Shown here piece after piece: positions 24,833-32,755 of a stretch of 64,000 nt of DNA. The DNA comes from Bacillota bacterium (GTDB lineage: Bacteria > Bacillota > Dehalobacteriia > UBA4068 > UBA4997), in contig JAETNY010000007.1 of the NCBI GenBank assembly GCA_021771915.1, forward strand, positions 62,001 through 126,000, read 5' to 3'. Below the pieces are notes generated by a model. It was not told the DNA's origin and ran no database searches. It saw only the letters and a program-made list of their open reading frames with translations. Made by a program: the position numbers and the translations under genes. Position 1 is the stretch's first letter. Each line of letters opens with the position of its first letter.

Positions 24833-25179
24833 CACATTTGCCCCCCTGCTGCCTGCGCGGTCATCTTCAAAGGCTGCTCAATCTCCATCAAATTTGCAAA
24901 GCCGGATAATTGCAGGATTTTATAAACCTGAGGACTGGCGCCGATTATTTTAACATGACCGCCCCGGCTGGCCACTCTTTTATACCGCCCCAAAATTACC
25001 CCCAGGCCAGAACTGTCAATAAAGCGCACGCCGCTGAAATCAAAGACCAGATTACGCGCCAGGGTGGCGTTAAGCTGCCGCTCCAGCGCATCACGCCAAA
25101 GCCCGGCCACCTGCATATCCACCTCTCCATCAATAGACGCCCAAACGGTATTATCCTTAATCTGAAAGCCAAAGCTCAT
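24832..25179 (-). CDS. spoIIAA: Anti-anti-sigma factor SpoIIAA
   Basis: STAS-domain protein that frees SigF when dephosphorylated. 115 residues, ATG 25179 behind GGGAGG. The phosphorylatable Ser is Ser56 in FIDSSGLGVILGRYK, equivalent to Ser58 of B. subtilis. First gene of the operon, with a sigma-H promoter match 37-63 nt upstream. dacF, which precedes spoIIAA in Bacillus, lies elsewhere (44484). Confidence 0.96.
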   Translation of the reverse strand: MSFGFQIKDNTVWASIDGEVDMQVAGLWRDALERQLNATLARNLVFDFSGVRFIDSSGLGVILGRYKRVASRGGHVKIIGASPQVYKILQLSGFANLMEIEQPLKMTAQAAGGQM

Positions 25180-25215
25180 ATAGACAGCCTCCCTCTCTCA
25201 TCAAGCTAATATAAA

Positions 25216-25242
25216 ATTCGGCTTCGGCCTGTTTTTTCCTGC
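25216..25242 (-). promoter_or_regulatory. Sigma-H-type promoter of the spoIIA operon
   Basis: On the minus strand GCAGGAAAA (-35, consensus RnAGGAwWW), 11 nt, GCCGAAT (-10, consensus RnnGAAT). Position and match fit the known sigma-H and Spo0A control of spoIIA in Bacillus. No clear 0A box was found upstream. Confidence 0.7.
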
Positions 25243-25370
25243 GCAGAAATTGCACTAAGAATGACTAATTATGACAAAGAATAGGCAATTTTGTCTAACC
25301 AATGTAATAGGCAATCGTTAAGTGTTCAAAGAGGTTTACAACCGGCCTTGCCAGTTTTATGTGTTCACAC

Positions 25371-25404
25371 AAAAACTGCTATCGCCTCAATCAGCGATAG
25401 CAGT
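25371..25404 (-). terminator. Terminator of hpf
   Basis: ACTGCTATCGC and GCGATAGCAGT: 11-bp perfect stem, 8-nt loop, followed on the minus strand by TTTTTGTG. Confidence 0.9.
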
Positions 25405-25424
25405 CCATGTCAAAACTTAAATTA

Positions 25425-25943
25425 TTATTCCGGCTGCAATAAACCGTAATTATCGTCTTTGCGTTTATAAACGATATTGATTTCCTCAGTTTCAGCGTTA
25501 ACAAAAGCAAAAAAGCTATGCCCCAAAAGTTCCATCTGACTGATAGCCTCGTCAATATCCAAAGGCTTTTTATCAAAATGCTTCGTGCGTACAAGCTTCT
25601 GTTCATTCGGCAGCGCGTCCAGTTCCTGCATGGAAGCCTTTTGAGCCTCCTTGCGGAAACGCTTCTCCAAACGGGTTTTATGCTTGCGCACCTGGCGCTC
25701 CAACTTGTCTACAGCCTGGTCAATGCAAACGTACATATCCGTCCCGGAAACCTCACTGCGCAGAATTACACCGTCCACATAGATGGTAACCTCCACACTG
25801 TGCGTATCTTTAACAACATCATGCAAAACGGATACATCATCTACGCCGCCCAGCATTTTGTCAAATTTCCGCAGGCGTTTTTCCGCATAATCGCGCATGG
25901 CCTGGGTAACATCATTTTTTCTGGACCTAACATTAATGTTCAT
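25425..25943 (-). CDS. hpf: Long-form ribosome hibernation promoting factor
   Basis: 172 residues from ATG 25943 behind GGGAGGT; the frame opens 18 codons earlier without a site. N-terminal HPF/RaiA domain (about 1-100: MNINVRSRKNDVTQAMRDY, KFDKMLGG) and C-terminal dimerisation domain (about 115-172: RTKHFDKKPLDIDEAISQ, FFAFVNAETEEINIVYKRKD). The two-domain form joins 70S ribosomes into 100S dimers in stationary phase. The upstream spacer carries a DnaA-box-like cluster. Confidence 0.95.
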   Translation of the reverse strand: MNINVRSRKNDVTQAMRDYAEKRLRKFDKMLGGVDDVSVLHDVVKDTHSVEVTIYVDGVILRSEVSGTDMYVCIDQAVDKLERQVRKHKTRLEKRFRKEAQKASMQELDALPNEQKLVRTKHFDKKPLDIDEAISQMELLGHSFFAFVNAETEEINIVYKRKDDNYGLLQPE

Positions 25944-26125
25944 AAAACGACCTCCCTTGTTACTTAATTCAGCCGATAATTTTAAGGCTTTGCCCAAATC
26001 TATCCGCTATATTATTAATTATATTTTAAGCGGCAAATTCCTGCTATCTGACGGAAAAGATTTCTATTCGACTTTTTTTTCAATTCCCAACAGGCTCCGG
26101 CATGTTTTACACCACTTTCCCCCAA

Positions 26126-26212
26126 TAATCCACAGGCCTTGCCTGTGGAAAATGTGGAAAAACCTGTTGACAACTGACCACATGCCGTTTTTTCAAGCAT
26201 AAATTATGCACA
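26126..26212. promoter_or_regulatory. Cluster of DnaA-box-like sites with a palindrome
   Basis: Within 87 bp: TAATCCACA (26126-26134, one mismatch to TTATNCACA), two abutting TGTGGAAAA (26144-26152, 26153-26161; each the complement of TTTTCCACA, one mismatch), and an exact TTATGCACA (26204-26212). The first two sit in the 8-bp palindrome CCACAGGC-CTT-GCCTGTGG (26130-26148). Located between hpf and the PstS-like gene. Confidence 0.5.
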
Positions 26213-26254
26213 TAGAGGCAAAGTCTGCCCACAATCGACGTTAAATCGACAAAA

Positions 26255-27172
26255 TTAGTCCAACGGAATATAACCGGCCCTGCGCATTGAGTCCTTGCCA
26301 GCGTCGCTTAAAATCCATTCATAAAGACGGCTGACCGCAGAATTTTTATCTTGCAAATCATCAGTGCGCGCCGCCAGATAATACTCGTTCAACAGCGGAT
26401 AACTGCCGTCGGCAATCGTTTCATCACTGGGTAAAACGCCGTCCACCGCCACAAAACGCAGCCCCGGCTGCTGATACATATAAGAAGCGTAATAGAACAC
26501 CGAATATCCCAAAGCGTCAGCGCTGTTATTATAGGCCGCCAACTCCTCAATCAAACCGCCCATTTCCATCGGCCGAAACTCCGTCGGCGCGTCCATCGGT
26601 TCTCTGCCCTGCATTAACAGCTTCATAAACAGGCTCTGGCTGCCGCTCTCCTCTGGCCGCTGAAAGGCCACAATCGGCAAATCCGCGCCGCCAACCTCGC
26701 TCCAGTTGATAATCTCACCAGTATAAATGCCAATCAGCTGTTCCTGAGTCAGGCTTTTTACCGGGTTGTCCTCGTTCACAATAAACACCAGCGCATCCCG
26801 ACCAATCGGCTCAACTGACAATTCCGTCCCCATATCCGCCAGCTGCTGTTTGGTAACCTCCGCCGCCTCATAAACCAGCAGCAGGTCATTTTCCCCACTG
26901 GCCAGCGCCAGCCAGGCCGCCGGGGTCTTGCGGCACCAGGTTTGCTGCTCCGCCTCCTCCAGCGAGATACCCGTTACATCAGCCATAATCTGCGCCATCA
27001 TCGGCAGGTTAGCGGTGGAGCCGTCCACCAGCGGATATTCCGCCAACGTCATGATTGGCTTATCCAGCTCGGCTGACTGCTGCCCCTGATTATTATCAGC
27101 GCCGCAGGCCGTCAGCGTCAGCATAACCCCCAATAAAACCGCCGCCAGTAACCACCTGTTTTTAGTTTTCAT
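26255..27172 (-). CDS. PstS-like phosphate-binding lipoprotein
   Basis: 305 residues. Signal peptide with lipobox LTAC (Cys23), so a membrane-anchored extracellular protein. The rest is a PBP-like domain of the PstS type: YPLVDGSTANLPM (oxyanion-binding Ser/Thr region), DALVFIVNEDNPVKSLTQEQ, IYTGEIINWSEVGG, RPEESGSQSLF. No pstCAB or phoU genes are adjacent, so it may work with a distant transporter or act as a stand-alone sensor. Phosphate as ligand is inferred from the family. Confidence 0.85.
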   Translation of the reverse strand: MKTKNRWLLAAVLLGVMLTLTACGADNNQGQQSAELDKPIMTLAEYPLVDGSTANLPMMAQIMADVTGISLEEAEQQTWCRKTPAAWLALASGENDLLLVYEAAEVTKQQLADMGTELSVEPIGRDALVFIVNEDNPVKSLTQEQLIGIYTGEIINWSEVGGADLPIVAFQRPEESGSQSLFMKLLMQGREPMDAPTEFRPMEMGGLIEELAAYNNSADALGYSVFYYASYMYQQPGLRFVAVDGVLPSDETIADGSYPLLNEYYLAARTDDLQDKNSAVSRLYEWILSDAGKDSMRRAGYIPLD

Positions 27173-27247
27173 ACAACAAACCTCCAGTCACAGTAAAATG
27201 AACAAATCATCGCCCACATATTGTAAGCAGCAACTTTTTAGCTATAA

Positions 27248-28183
27248 TTAATCTTCAAACTCCTTAAATACGCTCTCCTGGTAAATCCAGTTGCCCTGCG
27301 CGTCCATCAAACCACGCTCAAAGCCGCGCACCACCACAAAAATACCGTCGGCATAGCGGATTATATCATTAATACCGCTCACCAGAACCTTGCCGTCCTT
27401 ATCCAGCAAATCCGTCAGCGTCTGACCCTGCGCGTTCTCATAAACGCCGCCATAATATCCGGAAACAGCATTGGAAAAATCATCATAAATATCATAAACA
27501 TAATCATATTCTCGCGCCAGTTCCAAAGGCTGACCGCTCATATCGTAAAAATAGGTTTTTTCAATCACATCATAGTTCTTATCATACATGGAACAACGTA
27601 CCTGCATAAAATTCGCCGTCAGTTCCAGCCAGACATAACCGTCCTGCCATTTATCCACCTCGTTGGCCGGAACAATCTGCTCCTCCAGCAACAGATTACC
27701 ATCAACGTCCAATATCCGGAATTTGCCGTTTATTAGCCCCTGGTTAACAATGATGCGAAAATTATCTAAATTGCCATCGGTCGGAAAACTATACCGTACC
27801 GCATTTTCCGGCTCACCCTCCACCTGAATATTAATCTCCTTTTGCAGCGCGCCCTGCAAGTCATAAATACGATAGGTGCAGGCCGCCAGCAAAGGTTGAT
27901 CATACCTGGTGCGCTTTTCGGGGTCATAAGTGTTCAGTATTTCCAGAATATAATACTGCTGCCCCTGCTGGCCAGTTAAAATCAGATAATCACTGCCCTC
28001 CTGCGCCGCAAACAGTACTTTTCCGTCACGGCTGATAACGCCGTCAAAATAATAAAGCACCTGTGAACCAGGCGAATTTTGATTTTCCCCCACCTGCCCA
28101 CTCTGTTGACCGTCATTCTGCTGATTGCAGCCGGCCAGCACCAGCAGCAAAACAAAGCACAACAATAACCATTGCTTTTTCAT
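27248..28183 (-). CDS. Lipoprotein with WG-repeat-like C-terminus, function unknown
   Basis: 311 residues. Signal peptide with lipobox LAGC (Cys19), then a Gln/Asn/Gly-rich linker (about 20-40) and a beta-rich body. The C-terminal part contains short units resembling WG/KWG beta repeats (LTDLLDKDGKVLVSGINDII, FERGLMDAQGNWIYQESVF). Acidic overall. No enzyme motif seen. It sits upstream of the PstS-like lipoprotein on the same strand (75-nt gap), perhaps one transcript; both would face the outside of the membrane. Confidence 0.7.
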   Translation of the reverse strand: MKKQWLLLCFVLLLVLAGCNQQNDGQQSGQVGENQNSPGSQVLYYFDGVISRDGKVLFAAQEGSDYLILTGQQGQQYYILEILNTYDPEKRTRYDQPLLAACTYRIYDLQGALQKEINIQVEGEPENAVRYSFPTDGNLDNFRIIVNQGLINGKFRILDVDGNLLLEEQIVPANEVDKWQDGYVWLELTANFMQVRCSMYDKNYDVIEKTYFYDMSGQPLELAREYDYVYDIYDDFSNAVSGYYGGVYENAQGQTLTDLLDKDGKVLVSGINDIIRYADGIFVVVRGFERGLMDAQGNWIYQESVFKEFED

Positions 28184-28216
28184 AAAGAACCAACCCCCCG
28201 TTCTACTCGCTATAAG

Positions 28217-29014
28217 TTAATTTACCCCCATGCTCATGGTTTCCGGCAGCGTACTGCCGCCATCAATAACCACCTGCGAGCCGGTCAGATAGCTGGCCTC
28301 GTCACTGCCCAGAAAGGCAAACAACTCGCCCACTTCCATCGGCCGGGCCAGCCTTTTCATCGGCACTGCGCTGGCAATATCCGCAATCGCGCTTTCCGGG
28401 TCAGCCGGGTTAGACTCATGCGCCATTTTCTCCACCATAGGCGTTCTGGCATAGCCCAGCTGGGTGCAGTTCACCCGAATATTCCGGTCGGCATATTCCA
28501 CCGCCAGACATTTGGTCAAACCCACCAGGGCGGCTTTGGTCATCGCATAAGCAGCCTCGCCGGCGTCGGCCACAATATCGCCGGTCACCGAAGACGCAAT
28601 GACGATACTGCCGCCGCCCTGCTTCAGCATATAAGGCACCGCCGCCTGACAGGTATTCCAAACGCCTTTAATGTTAACGTCGATATGAAAATCGCGCATT
28701 TCATCGCTCATTTCCTCAAAGGGAGCCAAACGGCAAACCCCGGCGTTGCAGCAGGCAATATCCAGCCGGCCAAACCGCTCAACCGCCTGCGCCGCCGCGG
28801 CCTGCATCTGCGCCTTATCCGCCACATCGGCCACCAACGCAATAATTTCCGCGCCATACTCCCGACGCAGACGCTCCGCGGTTGCTTCAACCTCCGCCAT
28901 AATATCAACCAGACAAAGCCGCGCGCCATATTTGGCATAAACTTCGGCAATGCCCTCCCCCAAACCAACTGCCGCACCTGTAATCAAAGCTGTTTTACCA
29001 TCTAATTTTGCCAT
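28217..29014 (-). CDS. ucpA: Short-chain dehydrogenase/reductase, UcpA-like
   Basis: 265 residues from ATG 29014 behind AAAAAGGAGATG. Cofactor motif TGAAVGLG (12-19), NAG at 90-92, catalytic Ser142, Tyr156 and Lys160 in YAMTK. It aligns along its length with E. coli UcpA as I remember it: matching segments include VCRL, FHIDVNIKGVWN, VTGDIVAD, SNPADPES and the ending DGGSTLPET. The substrate of that enzyme is not established. A few other SDRs could share these motifs, so the symbol is a close-homologue call. Confidence 0.85.
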   Translation of the reverse strand: MAKLDGKTALITGAAVGLGEGIAEVYAKYGARLCLVDIMAEVEATAERLRREYGAEIIALVADVADKAQMQAAAAQAVERFGRLDIACCNAGVCRLAPFEEMSDEMRDFHIDVNIKGVWNTCQAAVPYMLKQGGGSIVIASSVTGDIVADAGEAAYAMTKAALVGLTKCLAVEYADRNIRVNCTQLGYARTPMVEKMAHESNPADPESAIADIASAVPMKRLARPMEVGELFAFLGSDEASYLTGSQVVIDGGSTLPETMSMGVN

Positions 29015-29080
29015 AATAACATCTCCTTTTTAAATTTAATTTTGTCCGTAGCGCCATCTGCGCCTGCTTTCTTAACAACA

Positions 29081-29118
29081 AACCCGAACCTAATGCCAGA
29101 TAGCCTCAGGTTCGGGTT
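29081..29118 (-). terminator. Terminator after tRNA-Val(CAC)
   Basis: AACCCGAACCT (29081-29091) and AGGTTCGGGTT (29108-29118): 11-bp perfect stem, then a T-rich minus-strand exit. Confidence 0.85.
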
Positions 29119-29127
29119 ATAATACAT

Positions 29128-29204
29128 TGGTGGAGATAATAGGATTCGAACCTATGACCTCTCGCATGTGAGGCGAGCGCTCTAACCAACTGAGCTATAC
29201 CTCC
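29128..29204 (-). tRNA. tRNA-Val (CAC)
   Basis: Minus strand cloverleaf: acceptor GGAGGTA/TATCTCC, anticodon stem CTCGC/GCGAG with loop CTCACAT giving CAC, T loop TTCGAAT, encoded CCA (29128-29130). Second valine tRNA in the window. Confidence 0.95.
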
Positions 29205-29223
29205 ATAATTAAGCTGTGTCTAT

Positions 29224-29252
29224 ATTATAGCTAAAGCAGAATTAAAAGTCAA
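29224..29252 (-). promoter_or_regulatory. Promoter of tRNA-Val(CAC)
   Basis: Minus strand TTGACT, 17 nt, TATAAT, 19 nt before the tRNA. Confidence 0.85.
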
Positions 29253-29300
29253 GCCATATCCTGTTATTCGCAAAAATTTTTCCAGCAGCCGCCAAACAAC

Positions 29301-29330
29301 TTGACAAAACCAGCTCTAACAGACTAAAAT
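29301..29330 (+). promoter_or_regulatory. Promoter of the Cys-rich gene
   Basis: TTGACA (29301-29306), 18 nt, TAAAAT (29325-29330), 25 nt before the start codon. Confidence 0.7.
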
Positions 29331-29355
29331 AAATGGCATAAGGAGGTTTGCAATT

Positions 29356-29973
29356 ATGGCAACATACTTTTTTCCCAGCTGTAAAGTACAAAAGCAATTT
29401 CCAGAAAGCAGCCAACGCCTGCAAAAATACTTACAGGAACGCTGGCAGATAACCATAACCGGCTGCTGCCGTCAAAATCATCAGCAGCTGCAACCGACAG
29501 ACGCTGCCTTTTTCGTTTGTAATACCTGCGCGCATATTCTTACAGAAAGTTCGGCAGCCGGACAAATCCGCTCTGTTTGGGAGTTAATTGACCAGGACGC
29601 CGCTTTTCCTTTCCCTGATTATCAAAATGAGGTCATGACGGTGCAGGATTGCTGGTTAAGTTCAGACCGGCCGGAAATGCAGCAGGCCGTGCGTTCCTTA
29701 ATGCATAAAATGCACATTCAGCCTCAGGAACTGCCCGATAACCTGGCCAAAACCCGTTTTTGCCGTATTAATATTTCAGCCAACACGGCGCAGCTGGCAC
29801 CCGGACTGGCCGCAAAAACCGGCCAAATGACGCCTGAAGAACGCCAGGAACACCTGCAACAAATTAACACCGATAAAGTCGTCTGCTATTGCCGCCCCTG
29901 CCTGACAGAAATCAACGAGGCCGGCCTCAAAGGCTATCATCTGTTGCAGCTGCTGTTCCCGGAAACAGAATAA
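29356..29973 (+). CDS. Cysteine-rich protein with CCG-like pattern
   Basis: 205 residues, ATG 29356 behind AAGGAGG. Cys pattern: Cys9, Cys37-Cys38, Cys55-x2-Cys58, Cys99, Cys136, then Cys177-x-Cys179-x2-Cys182 in VVCYCRPCLTEINEAG. C...CC...CxxC recalls the CCG domain of heterodisulfide-reductase B and LutA/GlpC-type proteins, which bind an iron-sulfur cluster, but the spacings (28 and 17) are shorter than the classical motif. No membrane segment. Possibly a small iron-sulfur or zinc protein in electron transfer or thiol chemistry. I do not recognise a named family. Single-gene unit. Confidence 0.7.
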   Translation: MATYFFPSCKVQKQFPESSQRLQKYLQERWQITITGCCRQNHQQLQPTDAAFFVCNTCAHILTESSAAGQIRSVWELIDQDAAFPFPDYQNEVMTVQDCWLSSDRPEMQQAVRSLMHKMHIQPQELPDNLAKTRFCRINISANTAQLAPGLAAKTGQMTPEERQEHLQQINTDKVVCYCRPCLTEINEAGLKGYHLLQLLFPETE

Positions 29974-30005
29974 TTTTTTATTTTCCCCCAATATAAAGAT
30001 GCATG

Positions 30006-30040
30006 AAATAGTGTAAAAAAACATTAATCCGCACTATTTT
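30006..30040 (+). terminator. Possible terminator after the Cys-rich gene
   Basis: AAATAGTG and CACTATTTT pair (8 bp) across an 18-nt AT-rich loop; only a short T run follows. Confidence 0.4.
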
Positions 30041-30185
30041 CAGGTATAAAATCTGTTTAACAAAAAATTTACAGTTCAAAAGCATTTTTTCTCCTTAAAA
30101 ACCATTTATTTAGTGTGCCAATGTGTACATTATACAAAATTTATGTTATGATATTACATGACTAAAAAACAGGAGAATATAACCT

Positions 30186-31589
30186 ATGAACTGGAATGAT
30201 TTTTTATATGTGGTTGAAACGGTAAACAGCGCGGTAAACTCATTTATCTGGGGCATGCCGGCCATGATTTGCATTGTGGGCGTCGGCCTTTTTTTAACTT
30301 TGCGTACCGGTTTTTTGCAGTTGCGCAAATTTCCTTATGCAATTAAAACCTCGCTGGGGCGTATTTTTCGGCGCGGAGAGGCCGCCGATGGCAGCATGAC
30401 GCCTTTTCAGGCCGTCTGCACAGCGCTGGCGGCAACTGTTGGAACCGGCAACATTGCCGGCGTGGCCGGAGCCATTGCGATTGGCGGCCCGGGCGCTGTA
30501 TTCTGGATGTGGATATCCGCCCTGCTTGGTATGTGTACCAAATTTGCCGAGGTAACGCTGGCCGTACATTTTCGTGAAACAAATGCCAGAGGCGAGTTGG
30601 TTGGCGGCCCAATGTATTACATCAAAAACGGTCTGAGCAAAAACTGGCAATGGCTGGCCACAATGTTTTCCGTTTTCGGCGTTTTGGCCGTTTTCGGCAC
30701 CGGCAACGCCACACAGGCCAACACTATTGTTACAGCTATCAATTCAGCCCTGCTCAGTTTTAACCTGCTTAATGAAAAATCAGTTAACACCTGCAATCTG
30801 ATACTGGGAACAATAATTGCCATACTGGTAGCGCTGGTGTTACTGGGCGGCATCAGGCGAATTGGCGCGGTGACGGAAAAACTGGTGCCTTTTATGGCTC
30901 TGCTCTATATCATGCTGGCGCTGGGGGTTATCATCGTACATTGGCAATCCGTACCGCAGGTTTTCGGCTGGATTGTCCAGGGCGCTTTCAATCCGGCGGC
31001 CGTAACTGGCGGCGTGGTCGGCAGCTGCTTTTTAAGCCTGCAAAAAGGCGTGGCGCGCGGTATTTTTTCCAATGAGGCCGGCCTTGGCACCGGCTCCATA
31101 GCTCATGCCTGTGCAGATACGCACGAGCCTGTGCAGCAGGGATTTTTCGGCATTTTTGAAGTGTTTATGGACACGATTATAATTTGTACCTTAACCGCAC
31201 TGGTTATTTTATGCAGCGGCGTACCCGTGATTTATGGCCAGGCCGCCGGAGCAGAATTAACCATATCCGGCTTTGAAGCAGTTTATGGCAGCTGGGTTTC
31301 TGTTTTCACAGCTATAGCGATGTGTTGCTTTGCTTTTTCCACTATTCTGGGCTGGGGCCTTTATGGAGCGCGCTGCATGGAGTTTTTATTCTCCGCCAAA
31401 GTTATCAGGCCTTTCATGCTGGTTTACGCGTTAGTGGCCATTCCCGGAGCCACCATGGATTTGGGGCTGCTCTGGAGCATCGCTGAAACCTTTAACGGCT
31501 TGATGTCCATTCCCAACCTGATTGCCGTATTTATGCTCTCCAGTGTTGTAGTGCGGCTTTTACAGGAATATTTTGCCAAAAAGAACTGA
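30186..31589 (+). CDS. Sodium:alanine/glycine symporter (AGCS family)
   Basis: 467 residues, ATG 30186 behind CAGGAGAA. Polytopic with about 11 membrane segments. AGCS hallmarks: LTLRTGFLQLRKFPYAIK, MTPFQAVCTALAATVGTGNI, GGPGAVFWMWISALLGM, ELVGGPMYYIKNGL, FSNEAGLGTGSIAHA. Imports alanine or glycine with Na+ across the cytoplasmic membrane; the exact amino acid is not readable from sequence. It is monocistronic and its terminator overlaps the metN promoter. Confidence 0.95.
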   Translation: MNWNDFLYVVETVNSAVNSFIWGMPAMICIVGVGLFLTLRTGFLQLRKFPYAIKTSLGRIFRRGEAADGSMTPFQAVCTALAATVGTGNIAGVAGAIAIGGPGAVFWMWISALLGMCTKFAEVTLAVHFRETNARGELVGGPMYYIKNGLSKNWQWLATMFSVFGVLAVFGTGNATQANTIVTAINSALLSFNLLNEKSVNTCNLILGTIIAILVALVLLGGIRRIGAVTEKLVPFMALLYIMLALGVIIVHWQSVPQVFGWIVQGAFNPAAVTGGVVGSCFLSLQKGVARGIFSNEAGLGTGSIAHACADTHEPVQQGFFGIFEVFMDTIIICTLTALVILCSGVPVIYGQAAGAELTISGFEAVYGSWVSVFTAIAMCCFAFSTILGWGLYGARCMEFLFSAKVIRPFMLVYALVAIPGATMDLGLLWSIAETFNGLMSIPNLIAVFMLSSVVVRLLQEYFAKKN

Positions 31590-31616
31590 ACAAACCGGCC
31601 AGTATAGACAAATATC

Positions 31617-31657
31617 AAAGTGCAATCGGCAAAATAGGTTGCACTTTCCCTTTTTTT
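31617..31657 (+). terminator. Terminator of the symporter gene
   Basis: AAAGTGCAA (31617-31625) and TTGCACTTT (31639-31647): 9-bp stem, followed by CCC and TTTTTTT. Confidence 0.85.
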
Positions 31658-31667
31658 ATGTTATAAT
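31639..31667 (+). promoter_or_regulatory. Promoter of metNI inside the preceding terminator
   Basis: TTGCAC (31639-31644, right arm of the terminator stem), 17 nt including its T run, TATAAT (31662-31667). The leader is only about 40 nt, too short for a SAM riboswitch or T-box. Confidence 0.75.
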
Positions 31668-31714
31668 ACAGGGTACGTTTGATAATAAATGAAGAAAGGC
31701 GGTGCAAATCACCA

Positions 31715-32755
31715 ATGACGGCAACGCAACCAACTATTATCCGCCTGCAAAACCTGAGCAAAACATATGGCAATGGCGAGAATGCCGTCCACGCCTTAAA
31801 TGACATTAATCTGGACATTAAACAGGGCGAAATATTCGGTGTAATCGGGCTTTCCGGCGCTGGGAAAAGCACCCTGGTGCGCTGTATCAATTATCTGGAG
31901 CGGCCCACCGCCGGCGAGGTTATTGTCGATAAACAGGAATTGGGCAAGCTTAGTCAGGCTGAACTTAACCGGGCCCGGCAGTCTATCGGCATGATTTTTC
32001 AGCAGTTTAACCTGCTGATGCAAAAAACCGCGCTGGAAAACATCTGCTTTCCGCTGGAAATTGCCAAAACGCCGAAAAAACAGGCCGTGCAGCGCGCGCA
32101 GGAGTTGCTGGAAATGGTTGGTCTGGCTGATAAAACCAACTCTTATCCCTCCCAGCTTTCCGGCGGTCAGAAACAGCGCGTGGCTATCGCACGCGCACTG
32201 GCCACAAACCCCAAGGTTCTGCTCTGCGATGAAGCAACTTCGGCTCTGGACCCAACCAGCACACGCTCCATTTTAAGCCTGCTGAAAAGTATTAATGAAA
32301 AGCTGGGCATAACCATTGTTATCATCACCCACGAAATGAGCGTGATTGAAGAAATATGTCAGCGCGTGGCGCTTATCGACAAAAGCCGCATTGCTGAATG
32401 CGGTGAGGTGCGCGAGATTTTTGCCCACCCCAACAGCGATATTGCCAAATCCTTTGTCTTTCCCAGACAACAGGCAGTCAAAGCCATGCTCAACAAAAAC
32501 TGCGTTCGGGTTATTTATGACGGCCAATCCTCCTTTGAGCCGGTAATTGCCAACATGATTTTACAGTTTAAGCAGCCGGTTAACATTATTTTTGCCAACA
32601 GCCAAAATATCGACGGCAAAGCTTTTGGTCAGATTGTTTTACAACTGCCGGACGATATGCCGACAGCCGCCAAAATGCTGCAATATCTGCGCATGCAGGG
32701 CTTAAACGCCGAAGAAATTACGGCCAATGACAACTGGGAGGTGAACGCCCAATGA
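31715..32755 (+). CDS. metN: Methionine ABC importer, ATPase MetN
   Basis: 346 residues from ATG 31715 after AAAGGCGGTG; the frame opens 12 codons earlier without a site. Walker A GLSGAGKST (45-53), signature LSGGQKQR, Walker B VLLCDEAT, switch His in THEM. The C-terminal NIL/ACT-like domain (about 265-340) senses methionine and inhibits transport. Stop overlaps the metI start (ATGA). Confidence 0.95.
   Translation: MTATQPTIIRLQNLSKTYGNGENAVHALNDINLDIKQGEIFGVIGLSGAGKSTLVRCINYLERPTAGEVIVDKQELGKLSQAELNRARQSIGMIFQQFNLLMQKTALENICFPLEIAKTPKKQAVQRAQELLEMVGLADKTNSYPSQLSGGQKQRVAIARALATNPKVLLCDEATSALDPTSTRSILSLLKSINEKLGITIVIITHEMSVIEEICQRVALIDKSRIAECGEVREIFAHPNSDIAKSFVFPRQQAVKAMLNKNCVRVIYDGQSSFEPVIANMILQFKQPVNIIFANSQNIDGKAFGQIVLQLPDDMPTAAKMLQYLRMQGLNAEEITANDNWEVNAQ

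Noticed and set aside
31668-31714. SAM riboswitch or T-box before metN
   Set aside because: The leader is only about 40 nt and lacks the conserved cores.
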